In this document: piece after piece, positions 35,725 through 42,676 of the stretch
Position numbering within the stretch: position 1 is the stretch's first letter
Layout of the letters: each line of letters starts with the position of its first letter
IMG/VR virus record: IMGVR_UViG_3300048694_000413
Location: 1-58,382 of that record
Direction: 5' to 3' (one strand)
DNA length: 58,382 bases
From: a virus
Position numbers and translations under genes: made by a program
The notes under the pieces: generated by a model
Databases searched by the model: none
Told to the model about the DNA's origin: nothing
Seen by the model: only the letters and a program-made list of their open reading frames with translations

Positions 35725-36024
35725 TTATTCACCTTCTTGCTCATACCCTAGACCCATGCCAATTCCAAACTCTGCTTGACGGTCTTTGAGTGTAGCAATA
35801 TCTTCCCTTTCTGAATCATCATCTAGATCAACCCCCTGCAATGCTGCAAAGAACTTTCTATCTTGACTTTTCTGTTCTCTAAAGGATTTTAAGGTAGCAA
35901 GTAATTCATCCATACTTAAACTATCTTCTAATTCTTCAAAGTTCTTCCAGTTACCTAGAAGAAAGATTTCGGCTTCCAGAGCAGCAATGTCTAATTCGTC
36001 CCAACGAGTGCTGCTCCCAGGAGA
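35725..36024 (-). CDS. Tail assembly chaperone, -1 frameshift extension (T part)
   Basis: Second half of the gpG-gpT-like chaperone, made only as a fusion. In the -1 frame the sequence is open from the slippery site and reads SPGSSTRWDELDIAALEAEI, then LGNWKNFEELEDSL, then MDELLATLKSF, ending GYEQEGE at 35725. The RWDELDIAALEAEIF-LLGNWKNFEE pattern is characteristic of this family. A separate start inside it at 35913 has no SD and would lose the conserved part. With the G part the fusion is about 199 residues. The stop is four bases from the tape measure TTG start, whose product it helps to chaperone. Confidence 0.85.
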   Translation of the reverse strand, partial: SPGSSTRWDELDIAALEAEIFLLGNWKNFEELEDSLSMDELLATLKSFREQKSQDRKFFAALQGVDLDDDSEREDIATLKDRQAEFGIGMGLGYEQEGE

Positions 36025-36323
36025 TTTGGGTCAGATGCCTTTAATCCTCCTGCAACTTCTAAAATCTTCATGACTGTAGGAAGAGTTACAAGTTCTTCAA
36101 TGTCTTCCTTTGTCTTATCAGAGAAGACCTTTGGATGTAGAGCCTTGAGGCAAAGAACACAGGCTTCCATGAATACATCCATCATATCTGTTTCGTCTTC
36201 TACATTTTCATTATTAATAACATCCATAAATCTGCGAAGAGCCTTAATTGGGAGCGGCTTAATAAGCACGGACTCCCCGTTTTCCAATTCTAATTCAAAA
36301 GTGTCGTAAACCTTAGTTGCCAC
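35991..36323 (-). CDS. Tail assembly chaperone (G part)
   Basis: Upstream, unshifted product of the tail chaperone pair, lying between the major tail protein and the tape measure as in many siphophages. GTG 36323 (MATKVYDTFELELENG) is chosen because GGAGG (36329-36333) lies five bases upstream; the in-frame ATG 36335 and GTG 36341 have no SD. The product has 110 residues, with an acidic middle and a helical C-terminus ending AALVGTN. Near its 3' end lies CCCAAAT, the probable -1 slippery site. A terminator and new promoter lie just upstream, so these genes may be transcribed separately from the major tail protein. Confidence 0.87.
   Translation of the reverse strand: MATKVYDTFELELENGESVLIKPLPIKALRRFMDVINNENVEDETDMMDVFMEACVLCLKALHPKVFSDKTKEDIEELVTLPTVMKILEVAGGLKASDPNLLGAALVGTN
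36024..36030 (-). other. -1 ribosomal frameshift site CCCAAAT
   Basis: On the minus strand the zero-frame codons CCA AAT are preceded by C, giving a perfect X XXY YYZ heptamer. The -1 frame has a TGA immediately upstream (spanning the TCT and GAC codons) and is open for 99 codons downstream, so the shift must occur in the short interval containing this heptamer. Confidence 0.82.
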
Positions 36324-36351
36324 TTTATCCTCCATTTTCACTAGTACAAAA

Positions 36352-36360
36352 ATTATACCA
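36352..36360 (-). promoter_or_regulatory. Extended -10 promoter before the tail chaperones
   Basis: TGG-TATAAT on the minus strand (-10 at 36352-36357), just after the terminator of the major tail protein gene. The ten-base plus-strand string aattatacca is identical to the one at 40281-40290. No good -35. Confidence 0.6.
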
Positions 36361-36381
36361 AAGTAGTAAGTAAATACATAA

Positions 36382-36414
36382 AATTAGGGCTAGGAATAAA
36401 TCCTAGCCCTAATT
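36382..36414 (-). terminator. Intrinsic terminator after the major tail protein
   Basis: Perfect 14-base stem (arms 36382-36395 and 36401-36414) with a five-base loop, followed on the minus strand by TTTATGTATTT. It lies 21 bases after the gene end and ends highly expressed transcription before the tape measure region. Confidence 0.85.
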
Positions 36415-36435
36415 CAAATATTAAGTTATATTTAA

Positions 36436-37128
36436 TTATGCGCCATAAACACGGTCAATAATCTTGCCGTATTCTGAACCGTCATAAGCATCATTGTCGT
36501 CTGGAAGACAACGGAATGTTACTGGGAATACTGTTGCATCTCCACGCTTTAGACCATGAGAAACTGTATCCATTGCTACGACACGACGAGCAATGTAGAC
36601 ACGCTCCTTCTTCTTGATAGAAGAAGCGTCAACGCTTGACTCTTCCCCACCTAGTTTTGCTGGGGCATTTCCAATTGCAACAATTGAACGCTCAACTGGA
36701 GCAGTACCTAAAGCACCACCTGAGATGTTTAGAGTTGCAGTTGAACTTGCACTTAAAACAGTTAGAGCACTTACAGTTGACTGAACTGATCCTGAGTATG
36801 TAATTACTGAATCTTCCTGTCCAAATGCTACCTGCATGTTCTCAAGTGTTGCCTCAGCAAGTGATGTCTTTAGATTAACCTTTAGACCCTGCTTGAATAG
36901 ACGAGCAGCATCAAGTAGTTGGTCAACCATAACATCGCCGTAATCTGGTTCGTAAGATAGTTCAAGACCTTCTGTTGTGTAGCCCATTCCTCTCCAGTTT
37001 GTTGTGTCAGAAGCAAGTGTTGTTGCTGCTGGAGTTCCTGCTGAGAGTGATAAGTCTGCTGGACGCTTGCCCATCCTTGAAATCCAAAGATCTGCTGCAC
37101 CAACGATGATATTCTTTACATTTGCCAT
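36436..37128 (-). CDS. Major tail (tube) protein
   Basis: Tail tube subunit, 230 residues. It lies between the tail-completion proteins and the tail chaperones, the canonical place. The block GLELSYEPDYGDVMVDQLLD followed by ARLFKQGL is typical of siphophage tube proteins. A Ser/Thr-rich insert in the middle and a final strand region (DATVFPVTFRCLPD) complete it. A strong terminator follows and a separate promoter precedes it, as expected for one of the most abundant proteins. Its leader shares a 19-base identical block with the capsid gene leader at the same distance from the ATG. Confidence 0.88.
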   Translation of the reverse strand: MANVKNIIVGAADLWISRMGKRPADLSLSAGTPAATTLASDTTNWRGMGYTTEGLELSYEPDYGDVMVDQLLDAARLFKQGLKVNLKTSLAEATLENMQVAFGQEDSVITYSGSVQSTVSALTVLSASSTATLNISGGALGTAPVERSIVAIGNAPAKLGGEESSVDASSIKKKERVYIARRVVAMDTVSHGLKRGDATVFPVTFRCLPDDNDAYDGSEYGKIIDRVYGA

Positions 37129-37133
37129 TTTTT

Positions 37134-37152
37134 ATTTTTCACCTACCTTTTT
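37134..37152 (-). promoter_or_regulatory. Translation leader shared with the capsid gene (copy 1)
   Basis: AAAAAGGTAGGTGAAAAAT on the minus strand, identical to 41374-41392. GGTAGGT ends twelve bases before the ATG, a longer gap than a usual SD. Conservation only before the two major virion genes suggests a special ribosome-binding element. Confidence 0.6.
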
Positions 37153-37158
37153 CAATGA

Positions 37159-37197
37159 ATCTGGTATGGTTACTTCCTCAGAATAATAATACCAGAT
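37159..37197 (-). repeat. Inverted repeat overlapping the major tail protein promoter
   Basis: Arms ATCTGGTAT (37159-37167 on the plus strand) and ATACCAGAT (37189-37197), nine of nine matching, 21 bases apart. The outer arm covers the TGG of the extended -10 element, the inner arm lies about 12-20 bases into the transcript. Could be an operator; the hairpin would not be fully transcribed from this promoter. Confidence 0.5.
37186..37194 (-). promoter_or_regulatory. Extended -10 promoter for the major tail protein
   Basis: TGG-TATTAT on the minus strand, about 58 bases before ATG 37128. Same form as the element at 42668. No -35 match. Confidence 0.5.
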
Positions 37198-37218
37198 ATC
37201 AATGTTAATACAAAGATT

Positions 37219-37731
37219 TTACATAAATCTGTTATGTGAATCTAACTCACGGGAGTATTTATAGGTAACTGTTACCTCTCCCATTTGCCTTCCGCCCTCT
37301 TCTTCATAGGGTGTAGGACTTTGAGCACCAGAAAGAGTGAATGTAAAAAACTTAAACTTTGATGTTGACAAATCTTGCCAAGCATTTATATCTGTTGCTG
37401 TCTCATCCATTCTTCTGAATAAATCTATCATAAATTGAGTTATCTCAATAATCTTTTGGAAATCTGAAGCAACAATAGTAAATACTAATCTTTCTTCACA
37501 AATCCACCATTGTTCGTCATATGAAGCAATATCATAATCATAAATGATATATGGCTTATTACCCATAAGATTGTTAAATTCTGGAACCTGTTGTGTTGGG
37601 ATAATTGGTACAAGTGGGGCAGTGAAACCATCTGCAATATATTCATATGCAGAAAGAATATTTGCTTCCTTTAACTTATCCCAAAGAAAACCTCTTACTG
37701 CACCGAATGCTGTATCTGCGTAATTTGTCAT
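37219..37731 (-). CDS. Tail terminator/completion protein, 170 aa
   Basis: 170 residues just before the major tail protein, the usual slot for the tail terminator. It is an alpha/beta protein with an early helix (VRGFLWDKLKEANI), a beta segment (PYIIYDYDIASYDEQWWICEE), a long helix (FQKIIEITQFMIDLFRRM) and a C-terminal strand (GEVTVTYKYSREL). That order fits the phage tail terminator fold. It overlaps the upstream completion gene by one base. Assigned by position and fold pattern; no catalytic residues are expected. Confidence 0.65.
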   Translation of the reverse strand: MTNYADTAFGAVRGFLWDKLKEANILSAYEYIADGFTAPLVPIIPTQQVPEFNNLMGNKPYIIYDYDIASYDEQWWICEERLVFTIVASDFQKIIEITQFMIDLFRRMDETATDINAWQDLSTSKFKFFTFTLSGAQSPTPYEEEGGRQMGEVTVTYKYSRELDSHNRFM

Positions 37732-38471
37732 TATAGCACCTTAATACCCTTTGCATATTGATCTGATACCTTTTTAATTGCAGTTGAAACATTTGGAGTA
37801 CCAGTTTTATTTGCCTTTAAACTTCTTGCAACCTCTACCTCTAATTTTTTCAAATATCCTGATGACATTAATGCGGCAGAAACATTTGATGGATTTCTAA
37901 ACCATTCCTTTGAATATTTTGTAAATGAACCCTTTACAAACTTTCCCCCAGGATTTCTAACTGATACATAGTATCCCCTAGGGATAAATTTTATTTTTCC
38001 ATCTTTTCCTGGAAATGCTAGAGCCTTGGCATTCTTTGCTGAAATATGTACTGTTTTTCCACTTTCCATAATATCTGCTTTATTTTTAAATACATGTCCA
38101 CCCTTAACTGATTTTCCATTTTTACCTGGACGGCGTAATTGTGGAGATACTGGAACTTCACTTCTGGAATTTAAAAACTTTGTACTAATAGTCAATCTTC
38201 CACCAGATACAGATGTTCTGTTTAATGTAAAAAGCCTTGCAGAATTTGAACCTACTTTATTCCATTCATAAATATGATGCATTGATTGTTTATTTGCTGC
38301 AGCATATCTATTAATCTGTCTGATAAATTCTTTTCCAACAATAACAAAGGCAGCCTTAGCAATTTGTTCACGATTATATGGGGTTATTATTGATGTGACC
38401 CCTTCAACCTTTAATTTTACTTCTCTTAATACTTCATCAAGGCTCTTTTTAGTTATTGTTATATTAGGCAT
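37731..38471 (-). CDS. HK97 gp10-like tail completion protein, 246 aa
   Basis: Very basic protein of 246 residues placed between the head closure and tail terminator genes. A long N-terminal helix precedes a lysine/glycine-rich middle (PGKNGKSVKGGHVFKNK) and a FIPRGYYVSVRNPGGK segment, then a C-terminal helix. This pattern (helix, basic beta domain, helix) fits gp10-like connector or tail-completion proteins. It overlaps the upstream gene by eight bases and the downstream one by one. Exact role at the head-tail joint is inferred from order. Confidence 0.65.
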   Translation of the reverse strand: MPNITITKKSLDEVLREVKLKVEGVTSIITPYNREQIAKAAFVIVGKEFIRQINRYAAANKQSMHHIYEWNKVGSNSARLFTLNRTSVSGGRLTISTKFLNSRSEVPVSPQLRRPGKNGKSVKGGHVFKNKADIMESGKTVHISAKNAKALAFPGKDGKIKFIPRGYYVSVRNPGGKFVKGSFTKYSKEWFRNPSNVSAALMSSGYLKKLEVEVARSLKANKTGTPNVSTAIKKVSDQYAKGIKVL

Positions 38472-38913
38472 TCTGAACCTGTACTCTTCTTAGATTTGAC
38501 TCATAATAAAGAATATTTCCAAATGGGTCTAATCTTGGGTGATGTGATTCAATTTCAAAAATTGTTGCTGGTGAATCAATTTTATCCTGCTCTACAAAGA
38601 GAAGTTCTCCAGCACGATTTTTAATATTTGTAATTCTAAAACGCTTTGAAAGAAGATCTTTTGTTTTCATCTTAATCTTTTCCTCTTCCATATAAACAAA
38701 TCCAAATTGTTTATTGTTGTCAGAAATAGATGCACCAGTTGTGGTAATAATATCTATATGGCAAATAATCTTCTTATTAAATACCCATTCACGATTAATT
38801 GTTCCATGAGTAGAATCCTGAGTTTGTTGCTGTGTATAGATATCGGCAGTCATATTAAGTAGTGCTAGTGATGCTCCACCATATCTGCCGCCATAAATAG
38901 AGCCATATACCAA
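38464..38913 (-). CDS. Head closure (stopper) protein, 149 aa
   Basis: 149-residue mainly beta protein in the connector cluster. The N-terminus is Gly/Tyr-rich (YGSIYGGRYGGAS). It is followed by a beta-barrel-like core with DIYTQQ, CHIDIIT and FRITNIKN strands. That order and size resemble head closure proteins of the SPP1 gp16 type. The start is TTG 38913, with GTGGTG as a weak SD. The stop of the upstream adaptor gene lies one base away, so re-initiation is likely. Function is inferred from its place. Confidence 0.62.
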   Translation of the reverse strand: MVYGSIYGGRYGGASLALLNMTADIYTQQQTQDSTHGTINREWVFNKKIICHIDIITTTGASISDNNKQFGFVYMEEEKIKMKTKDLLSKRFRITNIKNRAGELLFVEQDKIDSPATIFEIESHHPRLDPFGNILYYESNLRRVQVQNA

Positions 38914-39849
38914 TTAAATCACCACAATACCAGTAATCTTGAATGGGTCAAGCAGGTCATCTGCTAGAAGGTTACCAGTTCCTGTAAATGCTGTGTCACG
39001 AAGTTCAACACTCATCTGTCCAGTATCAAATTTTCCAATATACTTCTGTCTCCATAGAGAATCATTATGTAGATTATCGCTAATGAGAAGTAGTGCTGCC
39101 TGACGAACTTCAGATGGGACATATTTATATCCGAATACTGCTTCTACTTTTAATCTAGACTTATTTGGAAATCTTAGTTTTTCACCACTCCAATATGCGC
39201 TTGGGGGAAGAACCATAATATCTGATTCAACATTAGTAATTCTAATACCCTGACCAGTTTCAGTTAGTTCAAGGGTGTACCCATACGCATTAAAGTTTGC
39301 ATCAACATCATAAATTAATTCATCATCTTGCCATAACTTTGTAAATGATGTCATACGCTCTGGAAAGATTACAGTATCTGAACCATTTCCATATGAAGTT
39401 TGAGTTCCAGAATATTGACCAAATTTTCTACCAGTATAGTTATTAATTTGAAGTCTTGACATTCTTTCAGCAATTTTTAATTGTCCGATAGGGTAGTAAT
39501 TTAAATCAGTAGGCTCTGCTCCTAATCCCAACTCATCAATTATTTCTGCCATTTCGACATAAATATTTGATACTTGCATTACAGTTGAATCTGTTACAGT
39601 AATACCCTCAAGGGCGTATGACCATTCTACCTTAAGTGCCTTTTCAATTGATGTATCACTTGGATTAAGTTGAACATAGTAGTGTCCAACATCTGAAGTA
39701 TCTATTGTGGCTGTACCACTTCTAATTACGCTATCTGTATCTGCATTCATTACACTAAATATTGGTGCAGCATCTGGAACAGCCAATTCATCATTTTTCT
39801 GTACAAGGATATCAACCTTATGCCAGGTATTGGTTGGAATTTCAATCAT
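38914..39849 (-). CDS. Head-tail adaptor protein with N-terminal Ig-like domain, 311 aa
   Basis: 311 residues, much longer than a standard connector. The N-terminal 95 residues form a beta-sandwich-like unit (HKVDILVQKNDE, then GHYYVQLNPSD and KVEWSYAL). The rest has the helical adaptor pattern: IGQLKIAERMSRLQINNYTGRKFG, a beta region, and a helix (VRQAALLLISDNLHN). This suggests a gp6-like adaptor with an added decoration or Ig-like domain. It lies between the SAP-like gene and the head closure gene. Confidence 0.65.
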   Translation of the reverse strand: MIEIPTNTWHKVDILVQKNDELAVPDAAPIFSVMNADTDSVIRSGTATIDTSDVGHYYVQLNPSDTSIEKALKVEWSYALEGITVTDSTVMQVSNIYVEMAEIIDELGLGAEPTDLNYYPIGQLKIAERMSRLQINNYTGRKFGQYSGTQTSYGNGSDTVIFPERMTSFTKLWQDDELIYDVDANFNAYGYTLELTETGQGIRITNVESDIMVLPPSAYWSGEKLRFPNKSRLKVEAVFGYKYVPSEVRQAALLLISDNLHNDSLWRQKYIGKFDTGQMSVELRDTAFTGTGNLLADDLLDPFKITGIVVI

Positions 39850-39857
39850 CTATTCTC

Positions 39858-40256
39858 CTATGAATAGAATTCCTGCACCTCTCGTGGAGTTGCCATGCGG
39901 AACCCTTCTTCGTTATCAAAAATTTCCTGAGCAACATCTTCGGGGATCGCAACAAAAGGATGGTCCCAAGAAAATACATACCCAAAAGTCTGGTATGATG
40001 GATTTTTTCTATCCATCTTGACAAGGACTGTATCCTTTGCCTTTTTCTTTGGTTCTTTCTTAACCTGTGCCACTGGTTCTTCTTCCTCTACTTCTTCCTT
40101 TTCTGAATTAAGGAATGAGTTATACATATCATATGATACTCCTTCTTCTGCAAGGAGTGCCACTAGTTCATTTTTTGTCTTAGCCTCTTCGTGGTCTACT
40201 CCAAATGTTTCGGCTACGATTCTAAGATCTGCAACTTTCATTGCGTCAAAAGACAT
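39858..40256 (-). CDS. Head-associated protein with SAP/HeH-like domain, 132 aa
   Basis: The first 45 residues (MKVADLRIVAETFGVDHEEA, then KNELVALLAEEGV) resemble the SAP/HeH helix-extended-helix fold found in capsid-linked or nucleic-acid-binding phage proteins. A Glu- then Lys-rich linker follows (KEEVEEEEP; KKEPKKKAK). The C-terminal 60 residues (VLVKMDRKNPSYQ, then PFVAIPEDVAQEIF) form a small globular domain. Encoded just after the capsid gene, beyond a terminator, with its own TGGTATAAT promoter and an AAAGGA SD. It may decorate the capsid or aid packaging. Confidence 0.65.
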   Translation of the reverse strand: MSFDAMKVADLRIVAETFGVDHEEAKTKNELVALLAEEGVSYDMYNSFLNSEKEEVEEEEPVAQVKKEPKKKAKDTVLVKMDRKNPSYQTFGYVFSWDHPFVAIPEDVAQEIFDNEEGFRMATPREVQEFYS

Positions 40257-40281
40257 ACTAGTTTCCTTTCTGTGTATACCA

Positions 40282-40290
40282 ATTATACCA
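40282..40290 (-). promoter_or_regulatory. Extended -10 promoter after the capsid terminator
   Basis: TGG-TATAAT on the minus strand (-10 at 40282-40287), directly after the capsid gene terminator and 25 bases before the next ATG. It would restart transcription for connector genes. Confidence 0.6.
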
Positions 40291-40296
40291 GAAAAT

Positions 40297-40336
40297 AATT
40301 AAGGGAGGGATTCCCGAAGAAACCCCTCCCTTAATT
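40297..40336 (-). terminator. Intrinsic terminator after the major capsid protein
   Basis: Stem of 13 perfect pairs (arms 40297-40309 and 40324-40336) with a 14-base loop and a following ATTTTC on the minus strand. It lies ten bases after the capsid stop codon. Confidence 0.85.
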
Positions 40337-40345
40337 GTGAAAATG

Positions 40346-41368
40346 TTAGGATGCAACCTTAACATTCTTGACAACAACATGTGCGTCAAGGTTTTCAATT
40401 GCACAACCAACACGGATGAATAGAGTGTATTCAATTGTGTCCTTCTTTGGCTTGAACTCACGGTATACTGTGACATCACGCTTGATACCCACAATGAAGT
40501 TCTGTGGGAATGTGAGGTGTACCTCACCGTGGTTGCCTGTAGCACCTGAGTATGTACCGCTGCGGGTCTCATCCATTAGAGGCACATTCACAACTGGAAT
40601 ACCAAATGCGAATGGTGTTACTGTACCTGGACCACCGTCATTAGCAGCAACATTACCACGGATAACGCCAGAAGCGATATCGAATGGAGATGAAGCAACA
40701 TTGGTTAGGTCGTATAGGTAATCCTGTACTAGATTTGAACCTGCGAAGAAGCGTAGTTGGTTTCTACGCTGCTTGTACTTACGAGGCAAAGCCTTGAGAG
40801 CACTATTGAATTCTGCACTTGAAAGTGTAGAACCTGCAGCGTCAACAACATGTCCTCCAGCAAGAGCCTTCTTACGGAAGCCGTTAAATGCCTGTAGAAG
40901 ACCATCTGAAGAGTCGGTATCACCATTGATAAGGACATCCTCTACATCGTTGCCAGCCTGTGTTGCCATTAGGCGTGCAATGTGATCTTCAAGGTCGGAT
41001 CCTTCTAGGTTATCCTCTAGAGATTCGCTGGAAAGTTCCCAGTCTAGACGGAGTTTTGTTGTTGTTAGAGAAACCTTACTGAATGTTGCACCAGTGTTTG
41101 TGTACCCTGAAACATAGTTCTGAGGTGCATTTTCTGTTGCTACACGCATGATTCTCTCGCCAACGGCTACCTTATCGATTTCTGTGGTGTTGGAGCGCAT
41201 ACGGATTGTACGAGCAGCCTTTGCAAGGATTGTTGCATCCCACATGTAGTCGATGAAACGGTTAGCCTGATCTGGGTAAAGAAGACCGTGACCATTAGTA
41301 TTGGTTGTGGTTGCATCTGAACCGAGATTGGTTGTATCAATTACTTTTTGTAATAGATCGTTACTCAT
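40346..41368 (-). CDS. Major capsid protein, HK97 fold
   Basis: Main head subunit, 340 residues, encoded after the protease/scaffold gene and before a strong terminator. Its layout fits the HK97 fold: a short N-terminal arm, an extended E-loop-like region (ATENAPQNYVSGYTNTG), the spine helix (EDHIARLMATQAGNDVEDVLING), a P-domain, and an A-domain with GIPVVNVPLM and FIVGIKRDVTVY. There is no obvious delta-domain scaffold at the N-terminus, consistent with the separate scaffold nested in the protease gene. Its leader shares a 19-base block with the major tail protein leader, fitting co-ordinate high expression. Confidence 0.9.
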   Translation of the reverse strand: MSNDLLQKVIDTTNLGSDATTTNTNGHGLLYPDQANRFIDYMWDATILAKAARTIRMRSNTTEIDKVAVGERIMRVATENAPQNYVSGYTNTGATFSKVSLTTTKLRLDWELSSESLEDNLEGSDLEDHIARLMATQAGNDVEDVLINGDTDSSDGLLQAFNGFRKKALAGGHVVDAAGSTLSSAEFNSALKALPRKYKQRRNQLRFFAGSNLVQDYLYDLTNVASSPFDIASGVIRGNVAANDGGPGTVTPFAFGIPVVNVPLMDETRSGTYSGATGNHGEVHLTFPQNFIVGIKRDVTVYREFKPKKDTIEYTLFIRVGCAIENLDAHVVVKNVKVAS

Positions 41369-41373
41369 ATTTA

Positions 41374-41392
41374 ATTTTTCACCTACCTTTTT
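41374..41392 (-). promoter_or_regulatory. Translation leader shared with the tail protein gene (copy 2)
   Basis: Same 19-base minus-strand block as at 37134-37152, with GGTAGGT again ending twelve bases before the ATG. The flanking sequence differs, so the block itself is conserved. Confidence 0.6.
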
Positions 41393-41400
41393 TTAATTAG

Positions 41401-41406
41401 ATTATA
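41401..41406 (-). promoter_or_regulatory. Possible -10 box before the capsid gene
   Basis: TATAAT on the minus strand overlapping the stop codon of the protease gene, 32 bases before the capsid ATG. No -35 or TGN extension, so confidence is modest. Confidence 0.4.
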
Positions 41407-41902
41407 GATCGTTGATTCCGAGGAAGGAACCTTTCCAGAAACCATCATTATTATCTGATTTCTTTAGTGATCCGAATGACTCAGTGGCTTGGTCATTGGA
41501 CTTCTTTACTGCAGTGGCTGACTCACATGCAGAGATTCTTGCGCTCATAGCACCCATCTCTGACTTCATGGTCTCCATTGCCTTCATCATTTCACCATGC
41601 TTATCAGTCATTTCTGACTTAGCCATGCCTATCTGACGAGTAAGTTCTGCGATAATTTCTTCGACACTTGGTGTATCCATTGCCTTAGAAATTGTTTCTT
41701 CGATATAAGTTTTAATGCCGCTTAGCATTTTTTCAAATTCAGAATCCTCTGCTGCTTCTTCTGCAACTTCTGAATCTTCTGGGTCAGCAGACTTTTCAAG
41801 TTCTGACTCTCCTGCTTCTTCAACTGGAGCCTCTTCTACTGTTGACTCTTCAACAACTTCTTCGACTTCATCTGCGGCTGGTACTTCTAGTTCATCTGAC
41901 AT
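41402..41902 (-). CDS. Probable scaffold protein from internal in-frame start
   Basis: An in-frame ATG at codon 253 of the protease gene (MSDELEVPAADEVEE) is preceded by AAGGAGGT six bases upstream, the best SD in the window. It would give a 166-residue acidic, helical protein. It has a Glu/Ala-rich first half, then EKMLSGIKTYIEETI, a long Met-rich helix (GEMMKAMETMKSEMGAM) and a basic end. This is the composition expected of a capsid scaffold. The arrangement matches phage lambda, where scaffold Nu3 is made from an internal start in protease gene C. Confidence 0.72.
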   Translation of the reverse strand: MSDELEVPAADEVEEVVEESTVEEAPVEEAGESELEKSADPEDSEVAEEAAEDSEFEKMLSGIKTYIEETISKAMDTPSVEEIIAELTRQIGMAKSEMTDKHGEMMKAMETMKSEMGAMSARISACESATAVKKSNDQATESFGSLKKSDNNDGFWKGSFLGINDL

Positions 41903-42658
41903 ATCATTACCTCCTTCTCCAGTAATATCTTTTGCAATGTAGTTATTTACAGTCTTCTCAATATCGGTTGATTTTGTTTCAACTGAATCTTCAATCCATC
42001 CGATACTCTTCATATCATTTGAACATACATCACACTTAAGAGATTCTGAAGCATCTGTTGTTGCAATTTGATCTGAGTCACAGTAGAAAACATTAACTGT
42101 CTTTACAGTTGTAGCCATTCCTGTAACCTTGAAGCCAATATCTGACTTCTGGATTGAGAATACATTTGCAAACTGATTTGCTGGATTATCAACAAGGGAT
42201 AACTCTACTAGGTCGTAGTCCTTGATAATTCTGATTGGTCCGTCATGGTCATCATGAGCCATAACTGTATCGGTCTTATTAATGCTACCACCGATTGAGA
42301 AGCCTGAAAGGGTTCCATCAAGGACTTTCTCCCATGTGTCCTGTGCGCCCTTAGAAACATAGACATCAACAAATACTCCACTATAGTTTTTCTTTGTTTC
42401 GCTATCATAAAAATCTTTTTGCTTGAATGATACTACCTTGCCAACTGCAATTGGCTGGTGCATCTCACGAATATTTCCACGGAAACGGGTAAAGGCATCC
42501 ATACTTGCTGATGTATCTACGATATCACCGTGCTTATCAACATTATCAAGAGTGGCAAAACCAGATACGATTCTGCGCTCTTTGTCTACCTTAACAAATG
42601 GTACTGACAATGACATTTCATTGCCGTCTGTTACCCAATATGACTTTTTCAATTCCAT
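41402..42658 (-). CDS. Prohead protease with C-terminal scaffold region
   Basis: Capsid maturation protease, 418 residues. The N-terminal half is an HK97-type (S78) protease: SGFATLDNVDKHGDIV, then H67 in REMHQPIAVG and the catalytic serine in SGFSIGGSI (about S121), then VELSLVDNPAN. A segment with two Cys pairs follows (FYCDSD region and CDVC). The C-terminal 166 residues are scaffold-like and can also be made alone. Neither SD nor leader precedes ATG 42658, but TGGTATTAT ends nine bases before it. Size is about double that of a bare protease, explained by the fused scaffold. Confidence 0.87.
   Translation of the reverse strand: MELKKSYWVTDGNEMSLSVPFVKVDKERRIVSGFATLDNVDKHGDIVDTSASMDAFTRFRGNIREMHQPIAVGKVVSFKQKDFYDSETKKNYSGVFVDVYVSKGAQDTWEKVLDGTLSGFSIGGSINKTDTVMAHDDHDGPIRIIKDYDLVELSLVDNPANQFANVFSIQKSDIGFKVTGMATTVKTVNVFYCDSDQIATTDASESLKCDVCSNDMKSIGWIEDSVETKSTDIEKTVNNYIAKDITGEGGNDMSDELEVPAADEVEEVVEESTVEEAPVEEAGESELEKSADPEDSEVAEEAAEDSEFEKMLSGIKTYIEETISKAMDTPSVEEIIAELTRQIGMAKSEMTDKHGEMMKAMETMKSEMGAMSARISACESATAVKKSNDQATESFGSLKKSDNNDGFWKGSFLGINDL
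41909..41916 (-). promoter_or_regulatory. Internal ribosome binding site for the scaffold
   Basis: AAGGAGGT on the minus strand, a full anti-16S match, six bases before the in-frame ATG at 41900-41902 inside the protease gene. Confidence 0.75.
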
Positions 42659-42667
42659 AGTAAATTA

Positions 42668-42676
42668 ATAATACCA
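42668..42676 (-). promoter_or_regulatory. Extended -10 promoter next to the protease start
   Basis: TGG-TATTAT on the minus strand, with nine bases to ATG 42658 and no SD between. Transcription from here would give a leader of about three bases or none. Confidence 0.5.

Noticed and set aside
35725-35913. Independent 62-aa gene starting at 35913
   Set aside because: The conserved chaperone core extends upstream in the same frame to the slippery site, and no SD precedes 35913.
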